From: Streptomyces sp. TS71-3
Lineage (GTDB): Bacteria; Actinomycetota; Actinomycetes; Streptomycetales; Streptomycetaceae
Assembly (NCBI RefSeq): GCF_018327685.1
Contig: NZ_BNEL01000001.1
Span: 3,782,001 to 3,846,000 of the forward strand
Reading direction: 5' to 3'
DNA length: 64,000 nucleotides
Positions 1-9,826 of this stretch are shown one piece after another (positions within the stretch are counted from its first letter, which is position 1; the number at the start of each line of letters is the position of its first letter). The position numbers were made by a program, and so were the translations under genes. The notes beneath the pieces were generated by a model. The model saw only the letters and a program-made list of their open reading frames with translations. It was not told the DNA's origin and ran no database searches.

Positions 1-1
1 G

Positions 2-253
2 TTCGCCGGGGACGAGGAGCGGATCCGTGCGGTGTACCGCTTCCTGCTGCGCACGCCCGCCCGGCTGATCGGCGTCTGGCTGCCCGACATGATCGGCGAC
101 CGGCGCCCGCAGAACCTCCCGGGCACCTGGCGCGAGTACCCGAACTGGCGCCTGCCGATCGCGGACGCCGACGGACGGCCCGTCACGCTGGAGCAGCTCA
201 CGTCCTCGCGCCGGCTGCACGCGCTCCTGAAGGTGCTGCGCGGCGAGCGGTGA
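2..253 (+). CDS. malQ: 4-alpha-glucanotransferase, C-terminal fragment
   Basis: Only the last 83 codons are present; the reading frame enters from the left edge and ends at TGA 251-253. The fragment carries the usual C-terminal signature of amylomaltase: a GVWLPD stretch, then QNLPGTWREYPNWRLP, then a PVTLEQL and RLHALL tail. Family knowledge: GH77 enzymes transfer alpha-1,4-glucan segments in maltodextrin and glycogen metabolism in the cytoplasm. The catalytic residues lie upstream of the window and cannot be checked. The assignment rests on the very conserved PGT-x-x-x-x-PNWR motif. Confidence 0.85.
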   Translation, partial: FAGDEERIRAVYRFLLRTPARLIGVWLPDMIGDRRPQNLPGTWREYPNWRLPIADADGRPVTLEQLTSSRRLHALLKVLRGER

Positions 254-329
254 GCGGCAGGCGGCGGCCCGGACCGCTTCCCGCCTGCCGTTACGGGACC
301 CCGGGCGCGCGGCCCCGACGGGCGTTCGC

Positions 330-335
330 TACGTT
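330..335 (+). promoter_or_regulatory. -10-like hexamer, leaderless start
   Basis: TACGTT ends 8 nt before the GTG at 343 and no Shine-Dalgarno lies between them, so the mRNA probably starts at or next to the start codon. Confidence 0.4.
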
Positions 336-342
336 GGGCAGC

Positions 343-606
343 GTGGAGAAGAAAAACGACCAGCAGGCCCGGCGCTCCAGTGCGCTGCGTGCAGGTGCCC
401 TCGGCGCCGTCACGACGCTGATGACTCTGTTCCTCACGTCCCCCGCGCTCGCGCTCACCCGCGACGACGGCGACGACCCGGGCCACGGCCTCTCGGTGGC
501 CGAGACGCTGGGCCTCTTCGTCTTCACGCCGCTCGCGATCTTCCTCATCATCGCCGCTCTGGTGACGCTGGGCAGCAAGCCCCGCAAGAGCCAGAAGCAG
601 AGCTGA
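343..606 (+). CDS. small membrane protein of unknown function
   Basis: An 87-residue protein if translation begins at GTG 343 (VEKKNDQQARRSS). A longer frame back to 250 is open but overlaps the malQ stop and has no ribosome site. There are two hydrophobic segments: about residues 16-36 (AGALGAVTTLMTLFLTSPAL, ending in an Ala-x-Ala-like site that could be a signal peptide) and about residues 55-75 (LGLFVFTPLAIFLIIAALVT). Between them is an acidic DDGDDPGHG linker, and the C-terminus is basic (KPRKSQKQS). I do not recognise a named family. The layout suits a signal sequence or first helix, a short outer loop, a second helix and a cytosolic basic tail. Confidence 0.7.
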   Translation: MEKKNDQQARRSSALRAGALGAVTTLMTLFLTSPALALTRDDGDDPGHGLSVAETLGLFVFTPLAIFLIIAALVTLGSKPRKSQKQS

Positions 607-767
607 CCACCCGCTTCCGGCACCGCCGTCCCGAGGGCGCCGCTCGCGTACACGCCTGAGCGGCGCCTTCGGTGTGTCCGATGGGCGGCGCTCGGCACCG
701 GCGGGCGATCGACACCGCCGGGCAGACGGCACCGTCGGGCGCCCGGCACCACCGGGCCGCCGGCCGC

Positions 768-1454
768 TCACCCGGCCAAGGGGGCCGCCGAGTCCGCGCT
801 CGCCGAGTCCGCGTTCGCCGAGCCGTCCCCCGGGGCCTGGCGCGTGTCCTCCTCCGAGAGGTAGCGCTGGACCGTCGGGGCCAGCCAGTACACGACGTCG
901 TCGTGGCTCATCGCGACCGCGGGCGGGAAGCACAGCACGTACCGGCCCAGTGCCATGCCCAGGATCTGCGCGGCGACCAGCGCGGCCCGCACCGGCGCCT
1001 GGGCCGGATCCGGACAGACCGACCGGGCCACCGGCAGCAGCTGCTCCGTGAAGATCCGCCGTATGCGCTCGGCCCCCGCGCTGTTGGTGACCCCCACCCT
1101 CAGCAGCGCCTGGAGGACCTCCGCCTCCTCCCAGACGCTCAGGAAGTGCCGCACCAGCACCCGGCCGAGGCCGCCCTGCGGGACGGCGGTCAGGTCCGGC
1201 ATCCGCAGGTCGAACTCGACGGCCGCGGCGAACAGCCCCTCCTTGTTGCCGTAGTAGCGCATCACCATCGACGGGTCTATGCCCGCGTCCTTGGCGATCG
1301 CGCGGATCGTGGCGCGCTCGTACCCGTCCGAGGCGAAGCGCTCGCGGGCGGCCGCGAGGATCGCGGACCGGGAGGCGTCGGAGCGGCGGGGGCGAGCGGA
1401 CCGTTCGGGCCCCGCGGGCCCTTCGGGTCGTGGGGACTGTTCGTTCTCAGCCAT
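768..1454 (-). CDS. TetR-family transcriptional regulator
   Basis: A 228-residue protein. After a Pro/Arg-rich N-terminus of about 25 residues comes a classical TetR DNA-binding domain: AILAAARERFASDGYERATI, then the HTH RAIAKDAGIDPSMVMRYYGNKEGLF (about residues 29-77). The C-terminal two thirds are the helical ligand/dimer domain. The gene is divergent from the flavin monooxygenase at 1569. Its ATG at 1454 lies 14 bp from a series of near-palindromes (1469-1554), so autoregulation and control of the monooxygenase are likely. The inducer is unknown. The role is inferred from arrangement; the family call is firm. Confidence 0.9.
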   Translation of the reverse strand: MAENEQSPRPEGPAGPERSARPRRSDASRSAILAAARERFASDGYERATIRAIAKDAGIDPSMVMRYYGNKEGLFAAAVEFDLRMPDLTAVPQGGLGRVLVRHFLSVWEEAEVLQALLRVGVTNSAGAERIRRIFTEQLLPVARSVCPDPAQAPVRAALVAAQILGMALGRYVLCFPPAVAMSHDDVVYWLAPTVQRYLSEEDTRQAPGDGSANADSASADSAAPLAG

Positions 1455-1468
1455 GTCAACAACTGTAT

Positions 1469-1554
1469 GCCAACGCTTGTTGACGGTCCATGAGTTCCTG
1501 TCCTACGTTGGCCAACGAGCGTTGACCAACAAGTGTTGACCAACGGTCGTCGAC
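1469..1554. promoter_or_regulatory. phased operator array, probable TetR sites
   Basis: Three exact copies of the 16-bp palindrome RCCAAC-N4-GTTGAC lie at 1469-1484, 1511-1526 and 1525-1540, and a fourth with one mismatch (GTCGAC arm) lies at 1539-1554. Starts differ by 42, 14 and 14 bp, so neighbouring copies overlap by 2 bp and share half-sites. The array fills the divergent region between the TetR gene and the monooxygenase and ends just before the AGGAGG at 1558. Confidence 0.75.
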
Positions 1555-1568
1555 ATCAGGAGGCAGTG

Positions 1569-3137
1569 ATGAACCGCACGACCGCCACGACCCGCCCCAC
1601 CGTCCCCTCCGGCACCCCCGACGGCTCCGTGGCCGTCGTGGGCGCGGGCCCCACGGGCCTGCTGCTCGCCGGGGACCTCGCCGAGGCCGGGGTGCCCGTC
1701 ACCCTGGTCGAGAAGCGCGCACCGGCCATCAGCAACCTCTCCCGGGCCTTCGTGCTGCACGCCCGCAGCCTGGAGCAACTGGACGCCCGGGCCGTCCCCG
1801 CCACCCCCGCCTGCGAGCCGGGCGAGGGCCCCGCGGGTCCGTCGGGTCCCACCGCCCCGTCGAGCAGCCTCGCCGACGAACTGGTCGCGAAGGGACGGCC
1901 GGTGGAGAGCCTGCGGCTCTTCTCCCGCCTGACCGTCCGGCTCGACACCCTGCCGTCCCGCTTCAACTTCCTCCTCGTGGTTCCGCAGTACGAGGTGGAG
2001 GCGGCGCTGCGGCGGCGCGCGGTGGCCGCCGGGGTGCGCTTCGCCCACGAGACCGAGGTGACAGGGCTCGACCAGGACGCGGACGGCGTGACGCTCCACA
2101 TGCGCGGCGCCCATGGGCCGGAGGAGCTCCGTGCCGCCTACGTGGTCGGTGCCGACGGGCTGCACAGCGCCGTGCGGGGGGCCGTGGGGCTGCCCTTCCC
2201 CGGACGGTCGGTCATCCGCTCGGTGGTCCTCGCGGACGTCCGGCTGGCCCGGCCGCCGGAGGAGGCGCTCACGGTGAACGCCATCGGAGACGCCTTCGCC
2301 TTCATCGTGCCCTTCGGCGACGGGTACCACCGGGTCATCGGCTGGAACCGCGCACGCAACGTGCCCGATACCGTGCCGCTCGACCTGGACGAGGTCAAGG
2401 AGATCACCCGGCTCGCGCTCGGCCAGGACTTCGGCATGCACGACGCGCGCTGGATGTCGCGCTTCCACAGCGACGAACGGCAGGCCCCCGCCTACCGGGT
2501 GGGCCGGGTGTTCCTCGCCGGGGACGCCGCGCACGTGCACACCCCGGCGGGCGGCCAGGGCATGAACACCGGTCTGCAAGATGCCGCCAACCTGAGCTGG
2601 AAGCTGGCCGCGGTGCTGGCGGGCCGGGAGCCCGAGGCGCTGCTGGACAGCTACGAGGCCGAGCGGTTCCCGATCGGCAGGGCCGTGCTGCGCAGCAGCG
2701 GTGGCCTCGTCAGGCTCGCCATGGCCAAGCGGCCCTGGACCCTGGCCGCGCGCGCCGGGGCGACCGCCGTCCTCGGAGCGCTCCGCCCCGCCATGTCCCG
2801 GCTCCTCGGCCAGGTCACCGGCATCGGCTACGCGTACCGCGCGCCACGCGGCAGCCACCCGCTCACCGGCAAGCGGGTCCCGGACGTCCGCCTGGCCGGC
2901 GGCACCCGCCTCCACGAGGCGCTGCGCGGCGGCCGCTTCGTCCTGATCACCCCCGCGGGTACGGCCACCGGCGATCTCCCGGGGCATGTGGTGCCGGTGC
3001 ACTGGGAGACCGGGCGGCGCACCACGGTGCTGGTGCGCCCGGACGGGTATGCGGCGTGGGCCACGGACTCTTCCGACCCGATGTCGACCGGGGTGCCGCC
3101 GGTGCTCCGGCGGTCCGGCGCGGGTGCGCCCCGATAG
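1569..3137 (+). CDS. FAD-dependent aromatic monooxygenase
   Basis: A 522-residue flavoprotein of the PheA/TfdB-like group A hydroxylases. ATG 1569 follows AGGAGG at 1558-1563. Visible motifs are the dinucleotide fold VVGAGPTGLLLAGDLAEAG (about residues 23-41), the second FAD/NADPH signature VVGADGLHSAVR, and the GD motif VFLAGDAAHVHTPAGGQGMN with G318-D319. The C-terminal thioredoxin-like part (about 415-520) is present. These enzymes insert one oxygen from O2 into aromatic substrates using NAD(P)H, in antibiotic tailoring or inactivation. A low-complexity run (GPAGPSGPTAPSSS, about residue 95) interrupts the substrate domain. It is divergent from and probably repressed by the TetR at 768-1454. 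The stop TAG abuts a dispersed repeat. Substrate unknown. Confidence 0.85.
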   Translation: MNRTTATTRPTVPSGTPDGSVAVVGAGPTGLLLAGDLAEAGVPVTLVEKRAPAISNLSRAFVLHARSLEQLDARAVPATPACEPGEGPAGPSGPTAPSSSLADELVAKGRPVESLRLFSRLTVRLDTLPSRFNFLLVVPQYEVEAALRRRAVAAGVRFAHETEVTGLDQDADGVTLHMRGAHGPEELRAAYVVGADGLHSAVRGAVGLPFPGRSVIRSVVLADVRLARPPEEALTVNAIGDAFAFIVPFGDGYHRVIGWNRARNVPDTVPLDLDEVKEITRLALGQDFGMHDARWMSRFHSDERQAPAYRVGRVFLAGDAAHVHTPAGGQGMNTGLQDAANLSWKLAAVLAGREPEALLDSYEAERFPIGRAVLRSSGGLVRLAMAKRPWTLAARAGATAVLGALRPAMSRLLGQVTGIGYAYRAPRGSHPLTGKRVPDVRLAGGTRLHEALRGGRFVLITPAGTATGDLPGHVVPVHWETGRRTTVLVRPDGYAAWATDSSDPMSTGVPPVLRRSGAGAPR

Positions 3138-3257
3138 GGGCGCGGGGAACTGCGCGAGCAAGCTCCACCGGCGGATGGGCCGGGCTGATGCCTCATGCCC
3201 ACCTGGTGGTGCGGTAGGGGCGCAGCCCCGACAGAAGGGGCGCCGGGGAACGGCGCG
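3137..3257 (+). repeat. two copies of the dispersed 20-bp element
   Basis: Copies of GGGGCGCGGGGAACTGCGCG lie at 3137-3156 (exact, starting on the last base of the monooxygenase stop codon) and 3237-3257 (GGGGCGCCGGGGAACGGCGCG-like, diverged). A small GGGGCGCAGCCCC hairpin lies between them at 3217-3229. Confidence 0.8.
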
Positions 3258-3363
3258 ACCAGCCCCCGCCGGCCGGTGGCCGGGAGCGAGACCGCGAGGG
3301 GCTCGGCCCCCGGTGGCCCGCCGCAGGCGCGTCGTGGCGGGCGCCCCCCAGGCCCCGCCGCAG

Positions 3364-3395
3364 CCGGGGCTCGCCCCAAAGGGGGCGCACCCCGG
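3364..3395. terminator. hairpin terminator between convergent genes
   Basis: Arms of 14 bp with two mismatches (CCGGGGCTCGCCCC and GGGGCGCACCCCGG) around the loop AAAG. It lies 11 bp past the pepN stop codon and serves pepN, possibly also the monooxygenase. Confidence 0.6.
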
Positions 3396-3406
3396 CCGAG
3401 GGTTCC

Positions 3407-5980
3407 CTAGACGTCCGCCGCCTGCGCCCGCAGGGACCGCTCCACGCCGGCGCGTGACTCAAGAACCACACGCCGCAGCGCCGCACTCGGCTGCACCGCC
3501 TCCAGCCACGCGTCCGTCGCGTCCAGCGTCGCCTGCTCGACCTGCACGCCCGGGTACAGCCCGTGCGCCACCTGCTGGGCCATCTCGTGCGAGCGGCTGT
3601 CCCAGATGTCCTTCACCGCGGCGAAGTACTTCTCCGTGTACGGCGCGAGCAACTCGTGCTGGTCGGTCTGGATGAAGCCGCCGATCACCGCCTCCTGCAC
3701 GGCGTTCGGCAGCTTGTCGGACTCCACGACCTGCTCCCACGCCTCGGCCTTCGCCTCGGCGGTCGGCCGGGCCGCCCGTGCCGTCGCCGCGTGCCGCTCG
3801 CCCGCCGCGGTCTTGTCGCGCTCGTACTCCGCGCTGATCTCCGCGTCGTCGTACCGCCCGACGGCCGCGAGCCGCTGCACGAACGACCAGCGCAGCTCGG
3901 TGTCGACGGCCAGCCCCTCGATCGTCTGCGTGCCCTCCAGCAGCCCTTCCAGCAGGTCGAGCTGCTCGGGCGTGCGCGCGGTCGCCGAGAAGGTGCGCGC
4001 CCAGGCGAGCTGGTGGTCGCTGCCCGCCTCGGCCGCCCGCAGGTGCGCGAGCGTCGCCTCGGTCCAGCGGGTCAGGCCCGCCTCCCGCCAGGACGGGTTG
4101 GCGTACAGGTCGAGCGCCAGCTTCACCTGGCGGTGCAGCGACTGGACGACGCCGATGTCCGACTCCTTGCCGATGCCGGACAGGACGAGGTCCAGGTAGG
4201 CCCGGGTGGGCAGCTGGGCGTCGCGCGTCATGTCCCACGCCGCCGCCCAGCACAGCGCACGCGCGAGGCCCGACTCGAAGTCGCCCAGGTGCGCCACGAC
4301 GGTCTTCAGGGATTCGTCGTCGAGCCGGATCTTGGTGTACGTGAGGTCGTCGTCGTTGAGCAGGACGACCGCGGGCCGCGGCTTGCCCTGCAACTGCGGC
4401 ACGGCCGTCAGCTCACCGTCGACGTCCAGCTCCACGCGCTCGGTGCGCACCAGCCGCTGCCCGCCGTCGCCGCCGTCCCGCAGCTCGTAGCAGCCGATCG
4501 CGATGCGGTGCGGGCGCAGCGTCGCCTCGCCCTTGGCACCCGCCGGCAGCGCGGGCGCCTCCTGGCGTACCGCGAAGGAGGTGATGGCGCCCTCGGCGTC
4601 CGTCTCGATCTCGGGCCGCATGACGTTGATGCCGGCCGTCTCCAGCCACAGCTTCGACCACGACTTCAGGTCGCGCCCGGAGGTCTCCTCCAGCGCCGTC
4701 AGCAGGTCGCTCAGCCGGGTGTTGCCGAACGCGTGCCGCTTGAAGTACGCCTGCACGCCGCGGAAGAACTCGTCCTGCCCGACGTAGGCCACCAGCTGCT
4801 TCAGGACGCTCGCGCCCTTGGCGTAGGTGATGCCGTCGAAGTTCACCAGCACGTCGTCGAGATCGTTGATGTCGGCCATGATCGGGTGCGTGGACGGCAG
4901 CTGGTCCTGGCGGTACGCCCAGGTCTTCATGGAGTTCGCGAAGGTCGTCCAGGAGTGCGGCCAGCGGGAGCCGGTGGCCTCGGCGAGGCAGGAGGCCTCG
5001 GCGAAGGTGGCGAACGACTCGTTGAGCCAGAGGTCGTTCCACCACTCCATGGTGACCAGGTCGCCGAACCACATGTGGGCCAGCTCGTGCGTGATCGTCG
5101 TGGCGCGCGCCTCGTACGCCGCGTCCGTCACCTTCGAGCGGAAGACGTACTGGTCGCGGATGGTGACCGCGCCGGCGTTCTCCATCGCGCCGGCGTTGAA
5201 CTCCGGCACGAACAGCTGGTCGTACTTCGCGAAGGGGTACGGGTAGTCGAACTTCTCCTGGAAGTAGTCGAACGCGACGCGGGTCACGTCGAAGATCGCG
5301 TCCGCGTCGAGGTACTCGGCGAGCGAGGGCCGGCAGTAGATGCCGAGAGGCACCCGCTGCCCGTCCTTCTCGTAGACGCTGTGGACCGCGTGGTAGGGGC
5401 CCGCGATCAGCGCCGTGATGTAGCTGGACATGCGCGGTGTGGGCTCGAAGCTCCAGACGCCGTCCTTCGGCTCCGTCGCCGGCGAGTTGGAGACCACGGT
5501 CCAGCCCTCGGGCGCCTTCACGGTGAACTGGAAGGTCGCCTTGAGGTCCGGCTGCTCGAAGTTGGCGAAGACGCGGCGCGCGTCCGGCACCTCGAACTGC
5601 GTGTAGAGGTACGCCTGCTGGTCCACCGGGTCGACGAACCGGTGCAGGCCCTCCCCGGTGTTGGTGTACGCGCAGTCGGCGACGACCGTCAGCTCGTTGC
5701 CGCGCTCCCGCAGGCCGGGCAGCGTGATGCGCGAGTCGGCGAAGGCGGTCTGAGGAGCGAGCGCCGTGCCGTTCAGGACGATTTCCAGGGCCTCGGGCGC
5801 CACCAGGTCGATGAAGGTCTCCGCGCCCGCCTCCGCGGAGTCGAAGCGGACCGTGGTGCGTGAGCGGAACGTGCCGCCGTCCTGCGCGCCCGAGAGATCG
5901 AGATCGATCTCATAGGAGTGGACGGTGAGCAGTTTCGCCCGCTGCCGGGCCTCGTCGCGGGTCAGATTGGTGCCAGGCAC
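3407..5980 (-). CDS. pepN: aminopeptidase N (M1 family)
   Basis: An 857-residue zinc aminopeptidase that removes N-terminal residues from peptides in the cytoplasm. GTG 5980 follows GAGGAG with 8-nt spacing; the frame extends further upstream but that part is not PepN-like. The M1 hallmarks are present: substrate-anchoring GAMEN at 264-268, zinc site HELAHMWFGD (H298, E299, H302), and the third ligand E321 in WWNDLWLNE. The C-terminal ERAP1-like helical half is complete. The gene is convergent with the monooxygenase and divergent from a MazEF-type pair at 6096. A paralogue with the same layout lies at 21135-23783. Confidence 0.95.
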   Translation of the reverse strand: MPGTNLTRDEARQRAKLLTVHSYEIDLDLSGAQDGGTFRSRTTVRFDSAEAGAETFIDLVAPEALEIVLNGTALAPQTAFADSRITLPGLRERGNELTVVADCAYTNTGEGLHRFVDPVDQQAYLYTQFEVPDARRVFANFEQPDLKATFQFTVKAPEGWTVVSNSPATEPKDGVWSFEPTPRMSSYITALIAGPYHAVHSVYEKDGQRVPLGIYCRPSLAEYLDADAIFDVTRVAFDYFQEKFDYPYPFAKYDQLFVPEFNAGAMENAGAVTIRDQYVFRSKVTDAAYEARATTITHELAHMWFGDLVTMEWWNDLWLNESFATFAEASCLAEATGSRWPHSWTTFANSMKTWAYRQDQLPSTHPIMADINDLDDVLVNFDGITYAKGASVLKQLVAYVGQDEFFRGVQAYFKRHAFGNTRLSDLLTALEETSGRDLKSWSKLWLETAGINVMRPEIETDAEGAITSFAVRQEAPALPAGAKGEATLRPHRIAIGCYELRDGGDGGQRLVRTERVELDVDGELTAVPQLQGKPRPAVVLLNDDDLTYTKIRLDDESLKTVVAHLGDFESGLARALCWAAAWDMTRDAQLPTRAYLDLVLSGIGKESDIGVVQSLHRQVKLALDLYANPSWREAGLTRWTEATLAHLRAAEAGSDHQLAWARTFSATARTPEQLDLLEGLLEGTQTIEGLAVDTELRWSFVQRLAAVGRYDDAEISAEYERDKTAAGERHAATARAARPTAEAKAEAWEQVVESDKLPNAVQEAVIGGFIQTDQHELLAPYTEKYFAAVKDIWDSRSHEMAQQVAHGLYPGVQVEQATLDATDAWLEAVQPSAALRRVVLESRAGVERSLRAQAADV

Positions 5981-6082
5981 TCGTTCATCTCCTCGTGGGT
6001 CATGGCCTTTGCGGTCATCCTTCCATGTCGGTGCCGGCCGGCCGAGGCGGATTCCAGGTGGCCTGGTTGGTAGGAACGGCGG

Positions 6083-6088
6083 TAGGAT
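6083..6088 (+). promoter_or_regulatory. -10-like hexamer, leaderless start of antitoxin
   Basis: TAGGAT ends 8 nt before ATG 6096. The GGAG at 6091-6094 is only 1 nt from the ATG, too close to act as a normal ribosome site. Confidence 0.45.
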
Positions 6089-6095
6089 ACGGAGT

Positions 6096-6335
6096 ATGAA
6101 GATCAGTGTGAGTCTGCCCGAGGAGGACGTCTCCTTCGTCGACGAGTACGGCGCGAAGAACGACGCGGGCTCCAGGTCCGCGGTGATCCAGGCTGCCATC
6201 AGGATGCTCCGTGACGTCGACCTGGAGGATCAGTACCTGGCGGCCTGGGACGAGTGGCAGGCGAGCGGGGAAGAGGAGTTCTGGGGCAGGTCCTCGGGCG
6301 ACGGCATCACGGAAGAGGACTGGTCCGGCAAGTGA
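6096..6335 (+). CDS. ribbon-helix-helix antitoxin (MazE-like role)
   Basis: A 79-residue protein from ATG 6096. The N-terminus KISVSLPEEDVSFVDEYGAK, followed by SRSAVIQAAIRMLRD, fits a ribbon-helix-helix (CopG/MetJ-type) DNA-binding fold. The acidic C-terminus (DEWQASGEEEFWGRS, EEDWSGK) is the kind of disordered tail that wraps a MazF toxin. Its stop overlaps the toxin GTG by 4 nt (GTGA at 6332-6335), the usual coupled toxin-antitoxin arrangement. It probably represses its own promoter with the toxin as co-repressor; that is inference from the family. Confidence 0.85.
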   Translation: MKISVSLPEEDVSFVDEYGAKNDAGSRSAVIQAAIRMLRDVDLEDQYLAAWDEWQASGEEEFWGRSSGDGITEEDWSGK

Positions 6336-6679
6336 AGCGCGGAGACATCTGGCTCGTCGACTTCGAGCCCGCCCGAGGGCACGAGGCCAACAAGCTGCGC
6401 CCCGCCGTGCTCGTCACCAACGAGGCGGCCAACCGCGCGGCAACCCGGGGCCGCCGGGGCATCCTCACCGTCGTTCCCGTCACGTCCAACACCACCCGGA
6501 TCCTGCCGTTCCAGGTGCTGTTGCAGGCGGGGGACGGCGGGCTGCAACGGGACTCCAAGGTGCAGTGCGAGCAGATCCGCTCCATGGACGTCAGCAGGTT
6601 CCGACGCCCCATAGGGGCCGTCCCTCCCCGGATCATGGCCGAGATCGACGCGGCGCTCCGCATTCAGCTGGCCCTCTGA
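6332..6679 (+). CDS. MazF/PemK-type endoribonuclease toxin
   Basis: A 115-residue protein from GTG 6332, translationally coupled to the antitoxin. Family motifs in order are RGDIWLVDFEPARGHEANK (first strand and loop), RPAVLVTN, ILTVVPVTSNTT, and VQCEQIRSMDVSRF near the C-terminus. MazF toxins cut single-stranded RNA at short specific sequences and slow translation; the cleavage site here cannot be read from sequence. Length and core motifs are intact, so the toxin looks functional. Confidence 0.9.
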   Translation: MKRGDIWLVDFEPARGHEANKLRPAVLVTNEAANRAATRGRRGILTVVPVTSNTTRILPFQVLLQAGDGGLQRDSKVQCEQIRSMDVSRFRRPIGAVPPRIMAEIDAALRIQLAL

Positions 6680-6751
6680 GGGCGCCCCCCTGAGGACCAC
6701 CCCCCGGGACTAGGCGTCCGATATCCGCCGGTACGCCGCCGCTTGCGGGCG

Positions 6752-6757
6752 GATGCT
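6752..6757 (+). promoter_or_regulatory. -10-like hexamer, leaderless start
   Basis: GATGCT ends 7 nt before ATG 6764 and no ribosome site is present. It matches the TANNNT consensus weakly. Confidence 0.3.
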
Positions 6758-6763
6758 CGCCGT

Positions 6764-7291
6764 ATGACCACACACACCGCACCGCGCCTGACCCACACCC
6801 CCCGCCCCATCGAGCCGGACGCCCTGGCCGAGCTGCGCCGCACCGACGACGCGGGCCGCCCCTGCGTGCCGTACACCGCCACCGAGGACGACGCGGGCAG
6901 TCCGCTGCGCTGCTGCCTGGAGCCGATCACCTCCGGTGAGCGGATCGCGCTCGTCTCGTACGCGCCGCTCAGGCGCTGGGCGGCCGCCACCGGCGCCCGG
7001 CCCGGGGCCTACGACGAGCAGGGCCCCGTCTTCATCCACGCCGAGCCCTGCGACGGCCCCGCCGCCGATCCGGACGGCTACCCCTTCAGCCGCACGGGCG
7101 CCCTGCGCACCCTGCGCCGGTACGACTCCGACGGCCGCATCGCCGGCGGCCGGCTGCTGGAGATCCCCGAGGACGCCGTCGCCGCCTTCGACACGGCCCT
7201 CGACGAGGCGTTCTCCGACCCGGAGGTCGCCCTCGTGCACGTCCGTGCCGTCGAGTACGGCTGCCTCCACTTCGAGGTGCGCAGGCCCTGA
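6764..7291 (+). CDS. DUF1203 family protein
   Basis: A 175-residue soluble protein. The sequence matches the DUF1203 pattern as I know it: a central RCCLEPITSGERIALVSYAP segment, then DEQGPVFIHAEPC, and a C-terminal VHVRAVEYGCLHFEVRRP strand. Conserved cysteines (the CC pair near 54, the C of HAEPC near 104, and C168) could suit metal or redox chemistry, but no activity is established. ATG 6764 is preferred over the TTG at 6743. It stands alone between the MazEF-type pair and asd. Confidence 0.75.
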   Translation: MTTHTAPRLTHTPRPIEPDALAELRRTDDAGRPCVPYTATEDDAGSPLRCCLEPITSGERIALVSYAPLRRWAAATGARPGAYDEQGPVFIHAEPCDGPAADPDGYPFSRTGALRTLRRYDSDGRIAGGRLLEIPEDAVAAFDTALDEAFSDPEVALVHVRAVEYGCLHFEVRRP

Positions 7292-7440
7292 GCGGCGTGC
7301 GGGCCCCGGCAGGCGCGCGCACGGGTCGCCACGCGTCGCAAGCCCGTGTACGTCCCGACGCGTCGGGATGACGCGGTAAGCCGATGACGCGCGCGGTAAG
7401 CCGATGACCGGTGATCCACGGACGCGCTGAGCCACGGAAA

Positions 7441-7479
7441 CGGTAAGGGGCGGCCCCCATGGGAGGTCGCCCCTTACCG
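7441..7479. terminator. strong hairpin terminator
   Basis: Perfect 12-bp arms (CGGTAAGGGGCG and CGCCCCTTACCG) with a 15-nt loop. It lies 26 bp beyond the asd stop and between convergent genes, so it may act in both directions. Confidence 0.8.
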
Positions 7480-7505
7480 CTGTGACGTCTGCGCCGGCCG
7501 GGCCG

Positions 7506-9427
<1,922 letters not shown>

Positions 9428-9520
9428 CCGGCGCACGGCGGGGCGGCTGCCTGGCGGCCGGTGGCGGCGGAGAGTGCCCCCTTGGGCCGGTGGCGACGTG
9501 ACGGTCGCGTCGTGGCTGGT

Positions 9521-9653
9521 CGCGCAGTTCCCCGCGCCCCTTTACGGGTTGCCCAAAGCGATCAGCGTCCGCCTCACGAGTCCAGGAACGGCGAACGGCC
9601 ACTTTCGCCGTCCGGTGCCCAAGGCGCCCTGCAGGGGCGCGGGGAACTGCGCG
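9521..9653. repeat. inverted pair of the dispersed 20-bp element
   Basis: CGCGCAGTTCCCCGCGCCCC at 9521-9540 and its exact reverse complement at 9634-9653, with 93 bp between. The copies face outward with their GGGG ends inside, so the region can fold as one long hairpin. Confidence 0.85.
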
Positions 9654-9779
9654 AGCAACCACGACCGTCCAGATGGTCGGGACACGACCGGTCAGTGGCA
9701 CCTCGATCCGCTGGTGCGCGCAGCGCAAGCCGCGCAGGAAACCCCGCGCGGCAGCGCAAGAAGCAACAGACCCCGGTAA

Positions 9780-9808
9780 GGGGCGGGCGTGACGGTACCG
9801 CCCGCCCC
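9780..9808. terminator. hairpin terminator of the subtilase gene
   Basis: Perfect 10-bp arms (GGGGCGGGCG and CGCCCGCCCC) with a 9-nt loop, 18 bp beyond the stop of the minus-strand gene. Confidence 0.75.
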
Positions 9809-9826
9809 GGGGCAGTCGGGTTGCCG

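Larger units (their letters stand above)
9428..9826. other. intergenic region with repeats, no gene seen
   Basis: About 400 bp without a convincing gene. It holds an inverted pair of the dispersed 20-bp element, a GCGCAG/GCGCAAG-rich stretch near 9715-9765, and the terminator of the subtilase at its right end. Confidence 0.6.

Noticed and set aside
3563..5863. Long open frames opposite pepN, the subtilase, asd, clpX, mreB/PBP2 and others
   Set aside because: They are shadows of real genes in high-GC DNA: Arg/Gly/Val-rich, no ribosome sites, no family resemblance.
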